Below the pieces are notes generated by a model that did no database searches, was not told where the DNA came from, and saw nothing but the letters and a program-made list of their open reading frames with translations. From positions 1 through 64,000 of the forward strand of contig JALSIM010000040.1 in NCBI GenBank assembly GCA_026990035.1: a stretch of DNA of 64,000 bases, in the 5' to 3' direction. Both the position numbers and the translations under genes were made by a program. Below, in pieces: positions 25,806-34,805 of this stretch. Source of the DNA: Alphaproteobacteria bacterium. GTDB lineage: Bacteria > Pseudomonadota > Alphaproteobacteria > Geminicoccales > Geminicoccaceae. Numbering within the stretch: the stretch's first letter is position 1; every line of letters begins with the position of its first letter.

Positions 25806-27067
25806 CCAGCGACTGCGACTGCATGGCCTACGACGCCGAGGATCAGATCTCGGTGCGCGAGGCCCTCGACCGCCTGCGGGCGGTGGCGGAACCGGTAGTG
25901 GGGACCGAGACCCTGCCGCTGGCCGCGGCCGCCGGACGGGTGCTGGCGGAGCCCCTGGTGGCGCCGCGGGACGTGCCCGCCTTCGACAATGTCGCCGTCG
26001 ACGGCTACGCCTTCGCCGCCGCCGGTCTCGAGCCGGAGGGCGAGAGCCGGCTGCCCCTGGTGGAGGGGCGGGCCGCCGCCGGCCATCCCTTCCCCGGTAG
26101 CGTGCCGGCGGGAAAGGCGGTCCGGGTCCTCACCGGGGCGGTCATGCCGGCCGGCACCGACACGGTGGCCATGGAGGAGGAGGTGCGGCTCGAAGCGGGC
26201 CGGGTGGTGGTGCCGGCGGGCTACCGGCGCGGGGCCAACGCCCGCCGGCGGGGCGAGGACATCGCCGCCGGCCGCACCCTGTTCGCTCCGGGCACGCGGC
26301 TCCTGCCGCAGCACATCGGGGTCGCCGCCAGCCTCGGTCGGGCCGAGCTGCCGGTGTTCGCGCGCCTTCGGGTCGCGGTCTTTTCCAGCGGCGACGAGCT
26401 GCGCGAGCCCGGCACGCCCTTCACCGAAGGAGCGGTCTACGACGCCAACCGGCAGATCCTGAAGGCGTTGCTGGCCTCCCTTCCGGTCACCGTCGCCGAT
26501 CTCGGCATCCTCGCCGACCGGGAGGAGGTGGTGCGCGACGCGCTGGCCGCGGCGGCGGAGAGGTTCGAGGTGGTGATCACTTCGGGCGGCGCCTCGCGTG
26601 GCGACGAGGACTACATGGTTCGCACCGTGGAGGCCCTCGGAGGGCTCCATTTCTGGCGGGTACGGATGAAGCCCGGAAGGCCCATCGCCCTCGGCCGGCT
26701 CGGTCGGGCCACCTTCGTCGGCCTGCCGGGCAATCCGGTCGCCGCCATGGTCTGCTTTCTCCTCTTCGCGCGGCCGCTGCTGCTGCGTCTCGCCGGCGCG
26801 GAATGGCGGGAGCCCACCGCCCTGCCGCTGCCGGCCGCCTTCACCATGCGCAAGAAGACCGGCCGCACCGAGTTCCTGCGGGCGTTCCTGGTCCGGGGCG
26901 AGGACGGCGGTCCCGCGGTCCGGCGCATCGCCCGCCAGGGCTCCGGCATTCTCACCGGTCTCACCGAGGCGGACGGCATCGTCACCCTCGACGAGACGGT
27001 GGCCGAGGTCCGCGAGGGCGATCCGGTGCCCTTCACCAGCTTCGCCGCATTCGGCTGCGGCGGATGA
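25802..27067 (+). CDS. moeA: Molybdopterin molybdenumtransferase
   Basis: A MoeA of 421 residues, which inserts molybdate into adenylylated molybdopterin. It starts in the ATGA overlap with mobB. Visible motifs are the N-terminal VPAFDNVAVDGYAF, the GRRRGEDI-like NARRRGEDIAAG, VFSSGDELREPG, and the MoaB-like ITSGGASRGDEDYM with LPGNPVAAMVCF near the C-terminus. The stop overlaps the next gene. Confidence 0.96.
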   Translation: MTSDCDCMAYDAEDQISVREALDRLRAVAEPVVGTETLPLAAAAGRVLAEPLVAPRDVPAFDNVAVDGYAFAAAGLEPEGESRLPLVEGRAAAGHPFPGSVPAGKAVRVLTGAVMPAGTDTVAMEEEVRLEAGRVVVPAGYRRGANARRRGEDIAAGRTLFAPGTRLLPQHIGVAASLGRAELPVFARLRVAVFSSGDELREPGTPFTEGAVYDANRQILKALLASLPVTVADLGILADREEVVRDALAAAAERFEVVITSGGASRGDEDYMVRTVEALGGLHFWRVRMKPGRPIALGRLGRATFVGLPGNPVAAMVCFLLFARPLLLRLAGAEWREPTALPLPAAFTMRKKTGRTEFLRAFLVRGEDGGPAVRRIARQGSGILTGLTEADGIVTLDETVAEVREGDPVPFTSFAAFGCGG

Positions 27068-28200
27068 AGGCGGCGGCCCGTACCGCCGAGGTGCTGGTGG
27101 TCGGAGCCGGCATCGCCGGCGCCTCGGCGGCCTTCGCTCTCGCCCGGGAGGGGCTGCGGGTGGTGCTGCTGGAGCGCGAGAGCCAGCCCGCGTACCACAC
27201 CACCGGGCGCTCCGCCGCCCTGTTCATCAAGTCCTACGGCAATGCCACCATCCGTAGGCTGACCGCGGCTTCCGAGCCCTTTTACCAGAATCCGCCGGAG
27301 GGATTCGCGGAGACCCCGCTGCTGACCCCGCGCGGTTTCATGTTCATCGCGCGGGCCGACCAGCTTCCCCGCCTCGAGGAAGAGCTCGCCCTGGCCCGGC
27401 GCTTCGTACCGGCCGCGCGCCGTCTCGAAGCGGCCGAGGCGTACCGGATGCTGCCGCTGCTGCGGCCCGGCTACGCCGCCGGGGCGATGCTCGATCCCGA
27501 GGCCCGCGATCTCGACGTCGGCGCCATCATGGGAGGGTATCTGCGGGGCTTGCGGGCGGGCGGCGGCGAACTCTGCTGCGATGCCGAAGTGCGCGCTGTC
27601 CGGCGCGATGGCGGGATCTGGCGGGTGGAAAGCCGGGCCGGTGTGTTCGAGGCCCCCGTTTTCGTCGATGCCGCCGGGGCCTGGGCCGACGAGCTGGCGG
27701 CGCTCGCCGGTCTCGCACCTCTGGGCCTCGTGCCGAAGCGGCGTACCGCCTTCCTCGTCGATCCCCCGCCCGGCATGGAGATCGGAGCCTGGCCGCTGGT
27801 CGCCGATGTCGAGGAACGGTTCTACATCAAGCCCGATGCCGGGCGCATTCTCTGCTCGCCGGCCGACGAGACGCCTTCGCCGCCCTGCGATGCGGCGCCC
27901 GAGGAGCTGGACATCGCGATCGCGGTGGAACGCATCCAGCGGGCCTTCGCGCTGCCGGTCCGGACCATCCGCCACCGCTGGGCCGGGCTGCGCACCTTCG
28001 CCGCCGACGCGACGCCCGTGCTCGGCTTCGATCCGCGCACCGACGGCTTCTTCTGGCTCGCGGGGCAGGGCGGCTACGGGATCCAGACCGCGCCGGCGAT
28101 GGCCGATCTGGCGGCCCGGCTGATCGCCGGGCGGGCGAGGGAGGAGACGGCCGAGCTGCGCGCCGCCCTGGATCCCGCGCGGCTGCTGCGGGGCCGATGA
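27064..28200 (+). CDS. FAD-dependent oxidoreductase, D-arginine dehydrogenase-like
   Basis: A protein of 378 residues of the D-amino-acid oxidase (DAO) superfamily. The N-terminal FAD loop is VVGAGIAGASAAFALAREG followed by VVLLERE. The next stretch YHTTGRSAALFIKSYGN is close to that of DauA, the D-arginine dehydrogenase, so oxidation of a D-amino acid or related amine to the 2-oxo acid is likely. The C-terminal GQGGYGIQTAPAMADLAARL closes the FAD site. It overlaps moeA (ATGA) and the following transporter gene (ATGA). Confidence 0.82.
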   Translation: MKAAARTAEVLVVGAGIAGASAAFALAREGLRVVLLERESQPAYHTTGRSAALFIKSYGNATIRRLTAASEPFYQNPPEGFAETPLLTPRGFMFIARADQLPRLEEELALARRFVPAARRLEAAEAYRMLPLLRPGYAAGAMLDPEARDLDVGAIMGGYLRGLRAGGGELCCDAEVRAVRRDGGIWRVESRAGVFEAPVFVDAAGAWADELAALAGLAPLGLVPKRRTAFLVDPPPGMEIGAWPLVADVEERFYIKPDAGRILCSPADETPSPPCDAAPEELDIAIAVERIQRAFALPVRTIRHRWAGLRTFAADATPVLGFDPRTDGFFWLAGQGGYGIQTAPAMADLAARLIAGRAREETAELRAALDPARLLRGR

Positions 28201-29399
28201 CCGCCGGGCTGCGGCTGACACTCCTCCTCTGCGGCATGCAGGTGCTGGCCCTCGCCGGCTGGCTCAGCTTCCAGGCCCTGATTCCCATGTTCCGCCAGCT
28301 CTGGGGTCTCAGCAACGCCGAGGCCGGCTGGATCGCCGCCATTTCCTATCTCACCTACGCCACCTTCGCACCGCTCTTGACCGCACTCACCGACCGGGTG
28401 GATGCGCGGCGGGTGGTGATCGCCTCCTGCGGGGTGAGCTTCCTCGCCGCCCTGGGCTTCGGCCTGCTCGCCGAGGGGTTCTGGAGTGCGGTTCTGTTCC
28501 GCGCCCTCACCGGCATCGGCGTCGCCGGCAGCTACATGCCCGGGCTCAAGGCGCTGAGCGACCGGCTGGCGCCGGAGGGGCAGGGACGCTTCCAGTCCTT
28601 CTACACGGCGAGCTTCTCCCTGGGCTCCGCCCTGTCGCTGTTCGCGACCGCCCTGCTGGCCGATCTCGCCGGCTGGCGCGGCGCCTTCCTGGCGGTCGGG
28701 GTGCTCGCCCTTTCGGCGAGCCTCGTCGCGCTCCTGTCGATGCGGCCGCAGGCGCCGCCGATGGCCCCCGGTTCGCGGCTGCTGTTCGACCCCCGACCGG
28801 TGCTGCGGGACCGCAGGGCGCTCGCCTACATCCTCGCCTATGCCGGCCACGCCTTCGAGATGGCCGCCTTCCGCACCTGGATCGTCGCCTTCCTGCTGTT
28901 CGCCGCCGCCGCTTCGGGGACCACCATCGAGGCCGCCACCGCCGCCGCCATCGCCACCGGTCTCGTCATGATCGGCCTGCCGGCGAGCATCGCCGGCAAC
29001 GAGCTCGCGTCCCGTTTCCCGCGGCCGCTGGTGCTGACCCTGATCATGTGCGCTTCCGCCGCCTTCGCGCTGCTCCTCGGGGCGATCGCCGCGTTGCCGT
29101 TCCCGTTGGTGGTCGCGGTCGCCGCGGTCTACGCCTGTCTGGTGATGGCCGACAGCGCCGCGATCACCGTCGGTACCCTGGCCCAGGCGGCGCCCGAACG
29201 TCGCGGCACCGCGATCGCCACCCAGACGGCCCTCGCCTCGGTGATGGCGATGGCCAGCCCGCTGCTGGTGGGCTACGCCCTCGACTGGGCGGGGGACGGC
29301 GAGGCGGCGGGATGGCTCCTCGGCTTCGCCATCATGGGGCTCGGGGTGATGGCCGGGCCGCTCGCCTTCCTGGGCCTGGCCCGGACCGCGAAATCCTAG
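28197..29399 (+). CDS. Major facilitator superfamily transporter
   Basis: A protein of 400 residues with about twelve membrane helices and an MFS-like loop between helices 2 and 3 (TALTDRVDARRVV). No substrate signature is obvious. It overlaps the D-amino-acid-dehydrogenase-like gene by ATGA and is followed 16 bases later by an M20 peptidase gene. It may import the substrate of those two enzymes or export a product. This is inference from gene order. Confidence 0.85.
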   Translation: MTAGLRLTLLLCGMQVLALAGWLSFQALIPMFRQLWGLSNAEAGWIAAISYLTYATFAPLLTALTDRVDARRVVIASCGVSFLAALGFGLLAEGFWSAVLFRALTGIGVAGSYMPGLKALSDRLAPEGQGRFQSFYTASFSLGSALSLFATALLADLAGWRGAFLAVGVLALSASLVALLSMRPQAPPMAPGSRLLFDPRPVLRDRRALAYILAYAGHAFEMAAFRTWIVAFLLFAAAASGTTIEAATAAAIATGLVMIGLPASIAGNELASRFPRPLVLTLIMCASAAFALLLGAIAALPFPLVVAVAAVYACLVMADSAAITVGTLAQAAPERRGTAIATQTALASVMAMASPLLVGYALDWAGDGEAAGWLLGFAIMGLGVMAGPLAFLGLARTAKS

Positions 29400-29415
29400 C
29401 GAGGGGGAGAGTTGC

Positions 29416-30531
29416 ATGTTCGACGCCGGAGAGATGCTGGAGGAGATCCGCCGCTGGGTGGAGATCGAGACCCCGACCCGTGCACCGGCGGCGGTCGGGC
29501 ATCTGATGGAGGTCGTGGAATCCGAGTTCCGTGCCCTCGGCGCCCGCACCCGGCGCATACCCGGCCGTGACGGCCATGCCGACCATCTCGAGGTGGCGGC
29601 GCCCTGGGGCGGCGACGAACCCGGCATCCTGGTCCTGAGCCATCTCGACACCGTGCATCCCCTCGGCACCCTCGAGGGCCGGCTGCCCTTCCGGATCGAG
29701 GGCGATCGCGCCTTCGGGCCGGGCATCTACGACATGAAGGGCGGTGCCTATCTCGGCTTCGCCGCCTTCCGGGCGCTGGTGCTCCACGAACGCCGCACAC
29801 CCCTGCCGCTGCGCTGGATCTTCACCGGCGACGAGGAGGTGGGCAGCCCCACCTCGCGGGATCTCGTCCGCGAGGCCGGCCGCAGGGCGAAATACGTGCT
29901 GGTGACCGAACCGGCCCGCGACGGCGGCAAATGCGTGACCGCCCGCAAGGGGGTGGCCCGGTTCGTGATGCGCCTGCACGGCCGTCCCGCCCATTCCGGC
30001 GCCCGCCACTGGGAGGGGCGCAGCGCGATACGCGAGCTCGCCCACCAGATCCTCGCGCTCGAGGCCTTCACCGATTACGCGCGCGGCATCACGGTGAACG
30101 TCGGCATGGTGAGCGGCGGAACCGCGGTCAACGTGGTGCCCGAGCACGCCGAGGCACTGATCGATCTCCGGGTGCCCCGGATCGTGGACGCCGAAAGGCT
30201 GGTGCCACGGTTCCTCGAACGGGCCCCGAACGATCCCGACGTCACCATCACCGTCGAGGGAGGGCTCGACCGGCCGCCCTACGAGAAGACCGCGGCGACG
30301 GCGGCGCTGTTCGCGCACGCCCGGGAGCTCGCCCGCGAGATCGGCTTCGACCTCGAGGACACGGCCACCGGCGGTGGCAGCGACGGCAATTTCCTCGCCG
30401 ATCGCCTGCCGGTTCTCGACGGGCTCGGGGTCGACGGCGACGGGGCCCACACCATGGAGGAGCATCTCCTGATCTCCTCGCTGGTGCCGCGGGCGACCCT
30501 CCTGCTGCGGCTGTTCGAAACCCTGCGCTAG
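29416..30531 (+). CDS. M20-family metallopeptidase (carboxypeptidase G2-like)
   Basis: A protein of 371 residues. Zinc ligands are visible in VLSHLDTVHP, YDMKGGAYLGF, FTGDEEVGSPTS (catalytic Glu) and VTEPARDG. The dimerisation lid domain is about 180-290, and the last His is in GDGAHTMEEHLL. The arrangement matches glutamate carboxypeptidase/ArgE/DapE relatives that hydrolyse N-acyl or dipeptide bonds. It is last in the mobB-moeA-oxidoreductase-MFS series. The final bases overlap the convergent PLP-enzyme gene by four. Confidence 0.88.
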   Translation: MFDAGEMLEEIRRWVEIETPTRAPAAVGHLMEVVESEFRALGARTRRIPGRDGHADHLEVAAPWGGDEPGILVLSHLDTVHPLGTLEGRLPFRIEGDRAFGPGIYDMKGGAYLGFAAFRALVLHERRTPLPLRWIFTGDEEVGSPTSRDLVREAGRRAKYVLVTEPARDGGKCVTARKGVARFVMRLHGRPAHSGARHWEGRSAIRELAHQILALEAFTDYARGITVNVGMVSGGTAVNVVPEHAEALIDLRVPRIVDAERLVPRFLERAPNDPDVTITVEGGLDRPPYEKTAATAALFAHARELAREIGFDLEDTATGGGSDGNFLADRLPVLDGLGVDGDGAHTMEEHLLISSLVPRATLLLRLFETLR

Positions 30532-31631
30532 ACGGCGGCTTCGCCGGCGAGGGCCGCCCGCAGTGCGGCGAGGCCGGCGGCGAAATCCCGGGGGCTCGCC
30601 ACCGAAGGGTCGATTTCCAGCATCCCGCGGCCGGCGCCGGCGTCGCGCAGCCGCACCGGCGGGCGCCGCGCGGCGAGGGCGGCGGCGACCTCGCGGGCGC
30701 TGCGGCCGAGGACCGCGGCGTCGATCAGGAACCGCACCCGGGGGGCGGGCCCCGGCAGCGCGACGACCCCCGGCACACGCCGCAGCAGCCGCAGCAGCCG
30801 CTGTCGGCGGCGGGCGACCCGCCGCGCCCGCGCATCCGCCTCGGCGACGAAGGCTTCGAGGGCCGCCAGCACCCCGGCCACCGCCTCCTTGGTGGGTTTC
30901 ATCGGCCGCCCGATCCCGGCGATCTGCGCCCGGCAGGCGGCGACCAGATCGGCCCGCCCGAGGATCAGCCCGGCGGTGGGACCGGCGAGCTCCTTCTGGG
31001 CGCTGGTCAGGACGAGATCGGCGCCGGCGTCGAGGAAGGGTGTGGCCGAGGCCTCGTGGGCGGCATCGACCACCGCCGGCACCCCGTGACGGCGGCAGAG
31101 ATGGAGGAACTCCGGAAGTTCGGGCAGGCCGGCCGCCTCGACGCTCGGCGAGACGACGTAGAAGGCGGCGGCGAGGCGGGGATCGGCGAGGGCGGCCGCG
31201 AGTTCCTCGCGATGGCAGCGGTTGACGCCGCCGATGGCCAGGATCCCGGCGCCGCTCGTCCGCAGCGGCTGGGAGACGAGACCGCCGTAGTCGACATCGT
31301 GGGCGCGCATCAGCAGCACCCGGTCGCGGGCGAGGCCGTTCGTGTCCGGCAGCCGGCGGATCGCCGCCCGGTCGGTGCCGGTGAGGCAGGCGGCGGCGGC
31401 GATGGTCAGCGAGGCGGCGGTGCAATGGGTGAGGAAGCCGGCCTCCGCCTCGTGGAAGGCGGCGAGACGCCGGCCGGCGAGATCGAGGAGGGCCTCCATC
31501 TCGTAGCTGCGTTGGAGGCTGGCAGCGACCGCGTTCGCCACCCGGCGCGGGGTGCGGGCGGCCCCGAGCGCCGTCCGCGGGCCGGCGAGGTTGACGATCT
31601 CGAGCTCGGCGAGCGACGGCTCCTGCGGCAT
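30528..31631 (-). CDS. SelA/DgaE-like PLP-dependent enzyme
   Basis: A fold-type I PLP protein of 367 residues. It has no close resemblance to a named aminotransferase. The lysine K213 in TSAQKELAGPTAGLILGR and the preceding PAVVDAAHEAS match the selenocysteine-synthase/D-glucosaminate-6-phosphate ammonia-lyase group. Members act on phosphorylated amino sugars or amino acids by beta-elimination. The N-terminus has FLTHCTAASLTIAAAACLTG, a typical substrate-phosphate loop. It is a single gene in a convergent pair with the M20 gene. It is not SelA itself because it is about 100 residues shorter. Substrate unknown. Confidence 0.7.
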   Translation of the reverse strand: MPQEPSLAELEIVNLAGPRTALGAARTPRRVANAVAASLQRSYEMEALLDLAGRRLAAFHEAEAGFLTHCTAASLTIAAAACLTGTDRAAIRRLPDTNGLARDRVLLMRAHDVDYGGLVSQPLRTSGAGILAIGGVNRCHREELAAALADPRLAAAFYVVSPSVEAAGLPELPEFLHLCRRHGVPAVVDAAHEASATPFLDAGADLVLTSAQKELAGPTAGLILGRADLVAACRAQIAGIGRPMKPTKEAVAGVLAALEAFVAEADARARRVARRRQRLLRLLRRVPGVVALPGPAPRVRFLIDAAVLGRSAREVAAALAARRPPVRLRDAGAGRGMLEIDPSVASPRDFAAGLAALRAALAGEAAV

Positions 31632-31661
31632 CGACGGCCTCCCTTCCGGCTGTCCACCGCG

Positions 31662-31691
31662 CTTCTAGCCCGCGGCGGCCGGCGGTCGCAA
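31662..31691 (-). promoter_or_regulatory. Candidate promoter for the SelA-like gene
   Basis: On the minus strand TTGCGA (31686-31691) and TAGAAG (31662-31667) are spaced by 18 bases, about 30 bases before the ATG. Confidence 0.45.
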
Positions 31692-31708
31692 GCGGCGCCG
31701 CGGGTGGC

Positions 31709-32185
31709 TCAGGGGGCGGCGGCCCGGTCGGCGATCGCCGCCAGAATGGCGTCGAGCTCGGCGGCGAGCCTTTCGAGAGCCTCGCCGCCGTCGGCGAAAT
31801 AGGGTCGGAAGACGAAGCTCGGCAGCTTGTAGGCGAGGGTGGCGGTGCCGTCCGGGTTCTCGGTCAGATAGAGCCGCAGCGGCGCCTCGATGCCGGCGGC
31901 GATGCTCGCCTCCAGCATCCGGACCGCGAATCCCGGCCCGTAGACGCCGATCACCATGTTGCCGGGAATCGTCCGCCCGAGGCTGCGGGCGCCGATGGTG
32001 GCGCTCGCCCGGGTGACGATGTTGATCGGGCTCGCCTCGACCGCGGCATCGACCCGCCCGATCAGGGTCCGGTAGTCGTGAGGGGTGGGCAGGATCCGCC
32101 AGCCGCCGAGCCGGTCGGGCAGCGGACCGGCGAGGGCCGGCCGGATCAGCAACGAGGCGGCGAACAGCAGGAACAGGACGCGCAT
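31709..32185 (-). CDS. Exported DUF302-domain protein
   Basis: A protein of 158 residues from the ATG at 32185 (GAGGGAG about ten bases upstream). Residues 1-19 are a signal peptide ending in ALA. The rest matches DUF302: SPINIVTRASATIGARSLGR, VIGVYGPGFAVRMLEASI, then PLRLYLTEN. Such proteins are periplasmic, often with heme- or metal-linked neighbours, and without a known reaction. It is a single gene, divergent from the SHOCT protein at 32376. Confidence 0.75.
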   Translation of the reverse strand: MRVLFLLFAASLLIRPALAGPLPDRLGGWRILPTPHDYRTLIGRVDAAVEASPINIVTRASATIGARSLGRTIPGNMVIGVYGPGFAVRMLEASIAAGIEAPLRLYLTENPDGTATLAYKLPSFVFRPYFADGGEALERLAAELDAILAAIADRAAAP

Positions 32186-32375
32186 GGTACGGAAGCTCCC
32201 TCGAAGGAATTCTGCGGCCGATGGGGCCTGCATAGGGCCGCGGCGCGGGCGGCGCGATGACAAGGGCGTGAAGGGGCGATTCCGCGCAGCCCCCGGGGCG
32301 GCCCTTGAATTCCCCGGCCTCGGGCCACACCTCGGCGACGGGAACGAAGATACCGAGCGTCCATGGAGCCGTGCG

Positions 32376-32720
32376 ATGACGTCATTGTTCTTCCGGGGGG
32401 CGGCGGCCCTCTCCCTTTTCCTGCCGGCCCTGCCCGCGGTCGCCGATCCGCAGGGAAGCTGGGGTTACGGTTACGGGCATCCGATGATGGGGGGCTACGG
32501 CTGGTTCTTCGGTCCGCTGTTCATGATCCTCCTCCTCGTCCTGATCGTCGGCGGCGTGGTTCTGGCCCTGCGCTGGCTGGGCATCGGCGGTCCCGGCGGC
32601 GGTGCGGCCCCGGGGCCGGACGCGCGGCCCGATCCCCTCGACATCCTCAAGGAACGGCTCGCCCGCGGCGAGATCGGCCCCGAGGAATACGAGGAGCGCA
32701 AGCGGCTCCTGAGCGGCTGA
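32376..32720 (+). CDS. SHOCT-domain membrane protein
   Basis: A protein of 114 residues, with the start at the ATG at 32376 (GGAG eight bases before). The N-terminal segment (to about ALPAVAD) is a signal peptide or first helix. A Gly/Tyr/Met-rich linker and one strong membrane helix (about residues 43-65) follow, and the C-terminus DPLDILKERLARGEIGPEEY is the SHOCT motif. SHOCT tails are thought to mediate oligomerisation. No specific function is known. Confidence 0.75.
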   Translation: MTSLFFRGAAALSLFLPALPAVADPQGSWGYGYGHPMMGGYGWFFGPLFMILLLVLIVGGVVLALRWLGIGGPGGGAAPGPDARPDPLDILKERLARGEIGPEEYEERKRLLSG

Positions 32721-32728
32721 TCGCCCGG

Positions 32729-33271
32729 CTATTTGATCAGCCGGCTGATCGCCCGGAAGCTGTCGGTGCCGGCCTCTTCCAGCCATTCGAACAGGACCAT
32801 TTCGCTGTCGACCACCCGGGCACCCTCCTGGCGGAGACGGGCGAGGGCCAGCTCGTGGCTCCGCGGATGGCGCGAGCCACAGGCATCGGCGGCGACGAAC
32901 ACCGCATGGCCGCGGGCCAGCAGGTCGAGGGCCGTCTGCAGCACGCAGACGTGGCTCTCCATGCCGCAGATCACGATCTGCTCGCGTCCGCGGGCCGCGA
33001 GATGATCGGCGAAGGCCGCATCGCGCATCGCCGAGAAGCCGATCTTCTCGAACACCGCGGTGTCCTCCGGCCAAGGCAGCAGCTCCTCGACCGTGGCGCC
33101 GAGACCACGGGGGTACTGCTCGGTGGCCAGAACCGGGACCTCCAGTCGCCGCGCGCCTTCGAGCAGGAGACGGGTGCGGGCGATGGCGGCCTCGCCGCCG
33201 GCGATCGCCGGGGCCAGCTTCCGCTGGACGTCGACGACCAGGAGCAGGGCGCGGCGCCGGTCGAGGAGCAT
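32729..33271 (-). CDS. Isochorismatase-family cysteine hydrolase
   Basis: A protein of 180 residues from the ATG at 33271 (GGAGGG upstream). The catalytic set is Asp in LLLVVDVQRKLAPAI, a basic residue in EQYPRGLG, and Cys in CGMESHVCVLQTALDL. The family includes isochorismatase, nicotinamidase and other amidohydrolases; residues near the Cys match the YcaC-like group rather than nicotinamidase. It stands alone, ending nine bases from the SHOCT gene. Confidence 0.8.
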   Translation of the reverse strand: MLLDRRRALLLVVDVQRKLAPAIAGGEAAIARTRLLLEGARRLEVPVLATEQYPRGLGATVEELLPWPEDTAVFEKIGFSAMRDAAFADHLAARGREQIVICGMESHVCVLQTALDLLARGHAVFVAADACGSRHPRSHELALARLRQEGARVVDSEMVLFEWLEEAGTDSFRAISRLIK

Positions 33272-33336
33272 GGTCTTCCCTCCTTCCTCGGGTGCATCGG
33301 ACGATGGCGGAAATAGCACAGCGGTCGTGCAGGGCA

Positions 33337-33366
33337 TTGACATTTCGGGCAAGGGGTCCATATCCG
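33337..33366 (+). promoter_or_regulatory. Candidate promoter with perfect -35 for the DEAD-box gene
   Basis: A perfect TTGACA (33337-33342) is followed by TATCCG at 33361 (18-base spacer) or CATATC at 33359 (16). The transcript would start near 33372, after the GTG at 33369, which supports the TTG at 33408 as the translation start. Confidence 0.5.
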
Positions 33367-33407
33367 GGGTGATCCGAGAACAAGCACCCAGCAGGCATAA
33401 TCGTAGA

Positions 33408-34805
33408 TTGACCGACCTTCACAAGAGCTTTGCCGACCTCGGTCTGCGCGAAGAAATTCTCGCTGCCATCGCCGAGGCCGGCTACACCGAACCGACCCCC
33501 ATCCAGGCCCAGGCCATCCCGCGGATCCTCGAGCGGCGCGACGTCCTCGGCGTCGCTCAGACCGGGACCGGCAAGACCGCCTCCTTCACCCTGCCGATGC
33601 TGCAGATCTTGGCCGCCGGGCGGAGCCGGGCGCGGATGCCGCGCTCGCTGATCCTCTCGCCGACCCGGGAGCTGGCCACCCAGACGGCCCGCAACTTCGA
33701 GATCTACGGCAAGAACCTCAAGCTCACCATGGCGCTGCTGATCGGCGGTGTGGGGATGGGCGACCAGGAGCGGGTGCTGGAAAAGGGGGTCGATGTGCTG
33801 ATCGCCACCCCCGGCCGGCTGCTCGACTGGTTCGAGCGCGGCAAGGTGCTCCTCGGCGGCGTCGAGATCCTGGTGATCGACGAGGCCGACCGAATGCTCG
33901 ACATGGGCTTCATCCCCGACGTCGAGCGCATCGTCGGCCTGCTCCTGCGCCGTCAGCAGACCCTCCTCTTCTCGGCCACCATGCCGAAGGAGGTGCGGCG
34001 GCTGGCCGACAAATTCCTGCGCGATCCGGTGACCATCGAGGTGGCGCCGCCGGAGCGGAAGGCGGAGCTGGTGGAGGACGTGTTCGTGCCCACCGAGCCG
34101 CAGAAGAAGCGCGACATCCTGCTGCGGCTGATCGAGAGCCGGCAGGTGGGCACGGCGATGATCTTCTGCAACACCAAGCGCGAGGTGGCCGGGCTCACCC
34201 GTTTTCTCGCCCGCCGCGGTCTCGACGCCCGTGACATCCACGGGGATCTCGATCAGCCGGTGCGCCAGGCGACCCTGGACGCCTTCGGGCGGGGCGAGGT
34301 GCGCTATCTGGTGGCCACCGATGTCGCCGCCCGCGGCCTCGACATCGCCGACATGCCGGTGGTGATCAATTTCGACGTGCCGCACACCCCCGACGATTAC
34401 GTCCACCGGATCGGCCGCACCGGCCGGGCCGGCCGGAAGGGCCGCGCCTTCACCCTGATCACCGCCGCCGATGCGCGCGCGGTGGCGGCCATCGAGCGCC
34501 AGACCGGACGCCGGATCCCGCGGCTCGAACTCGATCCGGCGACCGCCGGGGCACGGCCCGATGTGGCCGCGGAGGAAAGTCCACGGCGGGACCGCAAGCG
34601 GACCCCGAAACGGAGCGAGGCGCCGCGGAGCGAGGCGGCGAGGTCCGAACGGCCGGCCCGGGGCCGGGGAACCTCCGGCCGGCGGAAACCGGCGGGCGAA
34701 CGGCCGGCGCCGGCGGAGCCGGTGGTGGCCTTCGGCGAGCATGTGCCGCGGTTCCTGTTGCGGCCCGCACCGCTTCGGGTGCCGGCCAAGGCCGGGGTGG
34801 AGTGA
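33408..34805 (+). CDS. DEAD-box RNA helicase (RhlE-like)
   Basis: A protein of 465 residues. Q-motif GYTEPTPIQAQAIP, motif I AQTGTGKTAS, motif II DEADRMLDMGF, motif III FSATMP, then ATDVAARGLDIADMP and HRIGRTGRAG are all present. The C-terminus (about residues 385-440) is a basic, Arg/Pro-rich disordered tail as in RhlE/CsdA-like helicases that remodel RNA and ribosome precursors. The start is a TTG at 33408; a GTG at 33369 is in frame but probably not transcribed. It overlaps the next small gene by one base (TGATG). Confidence 0.92.
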   Translation: MTDLHKSFADLGLREEILAAIAEAGYTEPTPIQAQAIPRILERRDVLGVAQTGTGKTASFTLPMLQILAAGRSRARMPRSLILSPTRELATQTARNFEIYGKNLKLTMALLIGGVGMGDQERVLEKGVDVLIATPGRLLDWFERGKVLLGGVEILVIDEADRMLDMGFIPDVERIVGLLLRRQQTLLFSATMPKEVRRLADKFLRDPVTIEVAPPERKAELVEDVFVPTEPQKKRDILLRLIESRQVGTAMIFCNTKREVAGLTRFLARRGLDARDIHGDLDQPVRQATLDAFGRGEVRYLVATDVAARGLDIADMPVVINFDVPHTPDDYVHRIGRTGRAGRKGRAFTLITAADARAVAAIERQTGRRIPRLELDPATAGARPDVAAEESPRRDRKRTPKRSEAPRSEAARSERPARGRGTSGRRKPAGERPAPAEPVVAFGEHVPRFLLRPAPLRVPAKAGVE

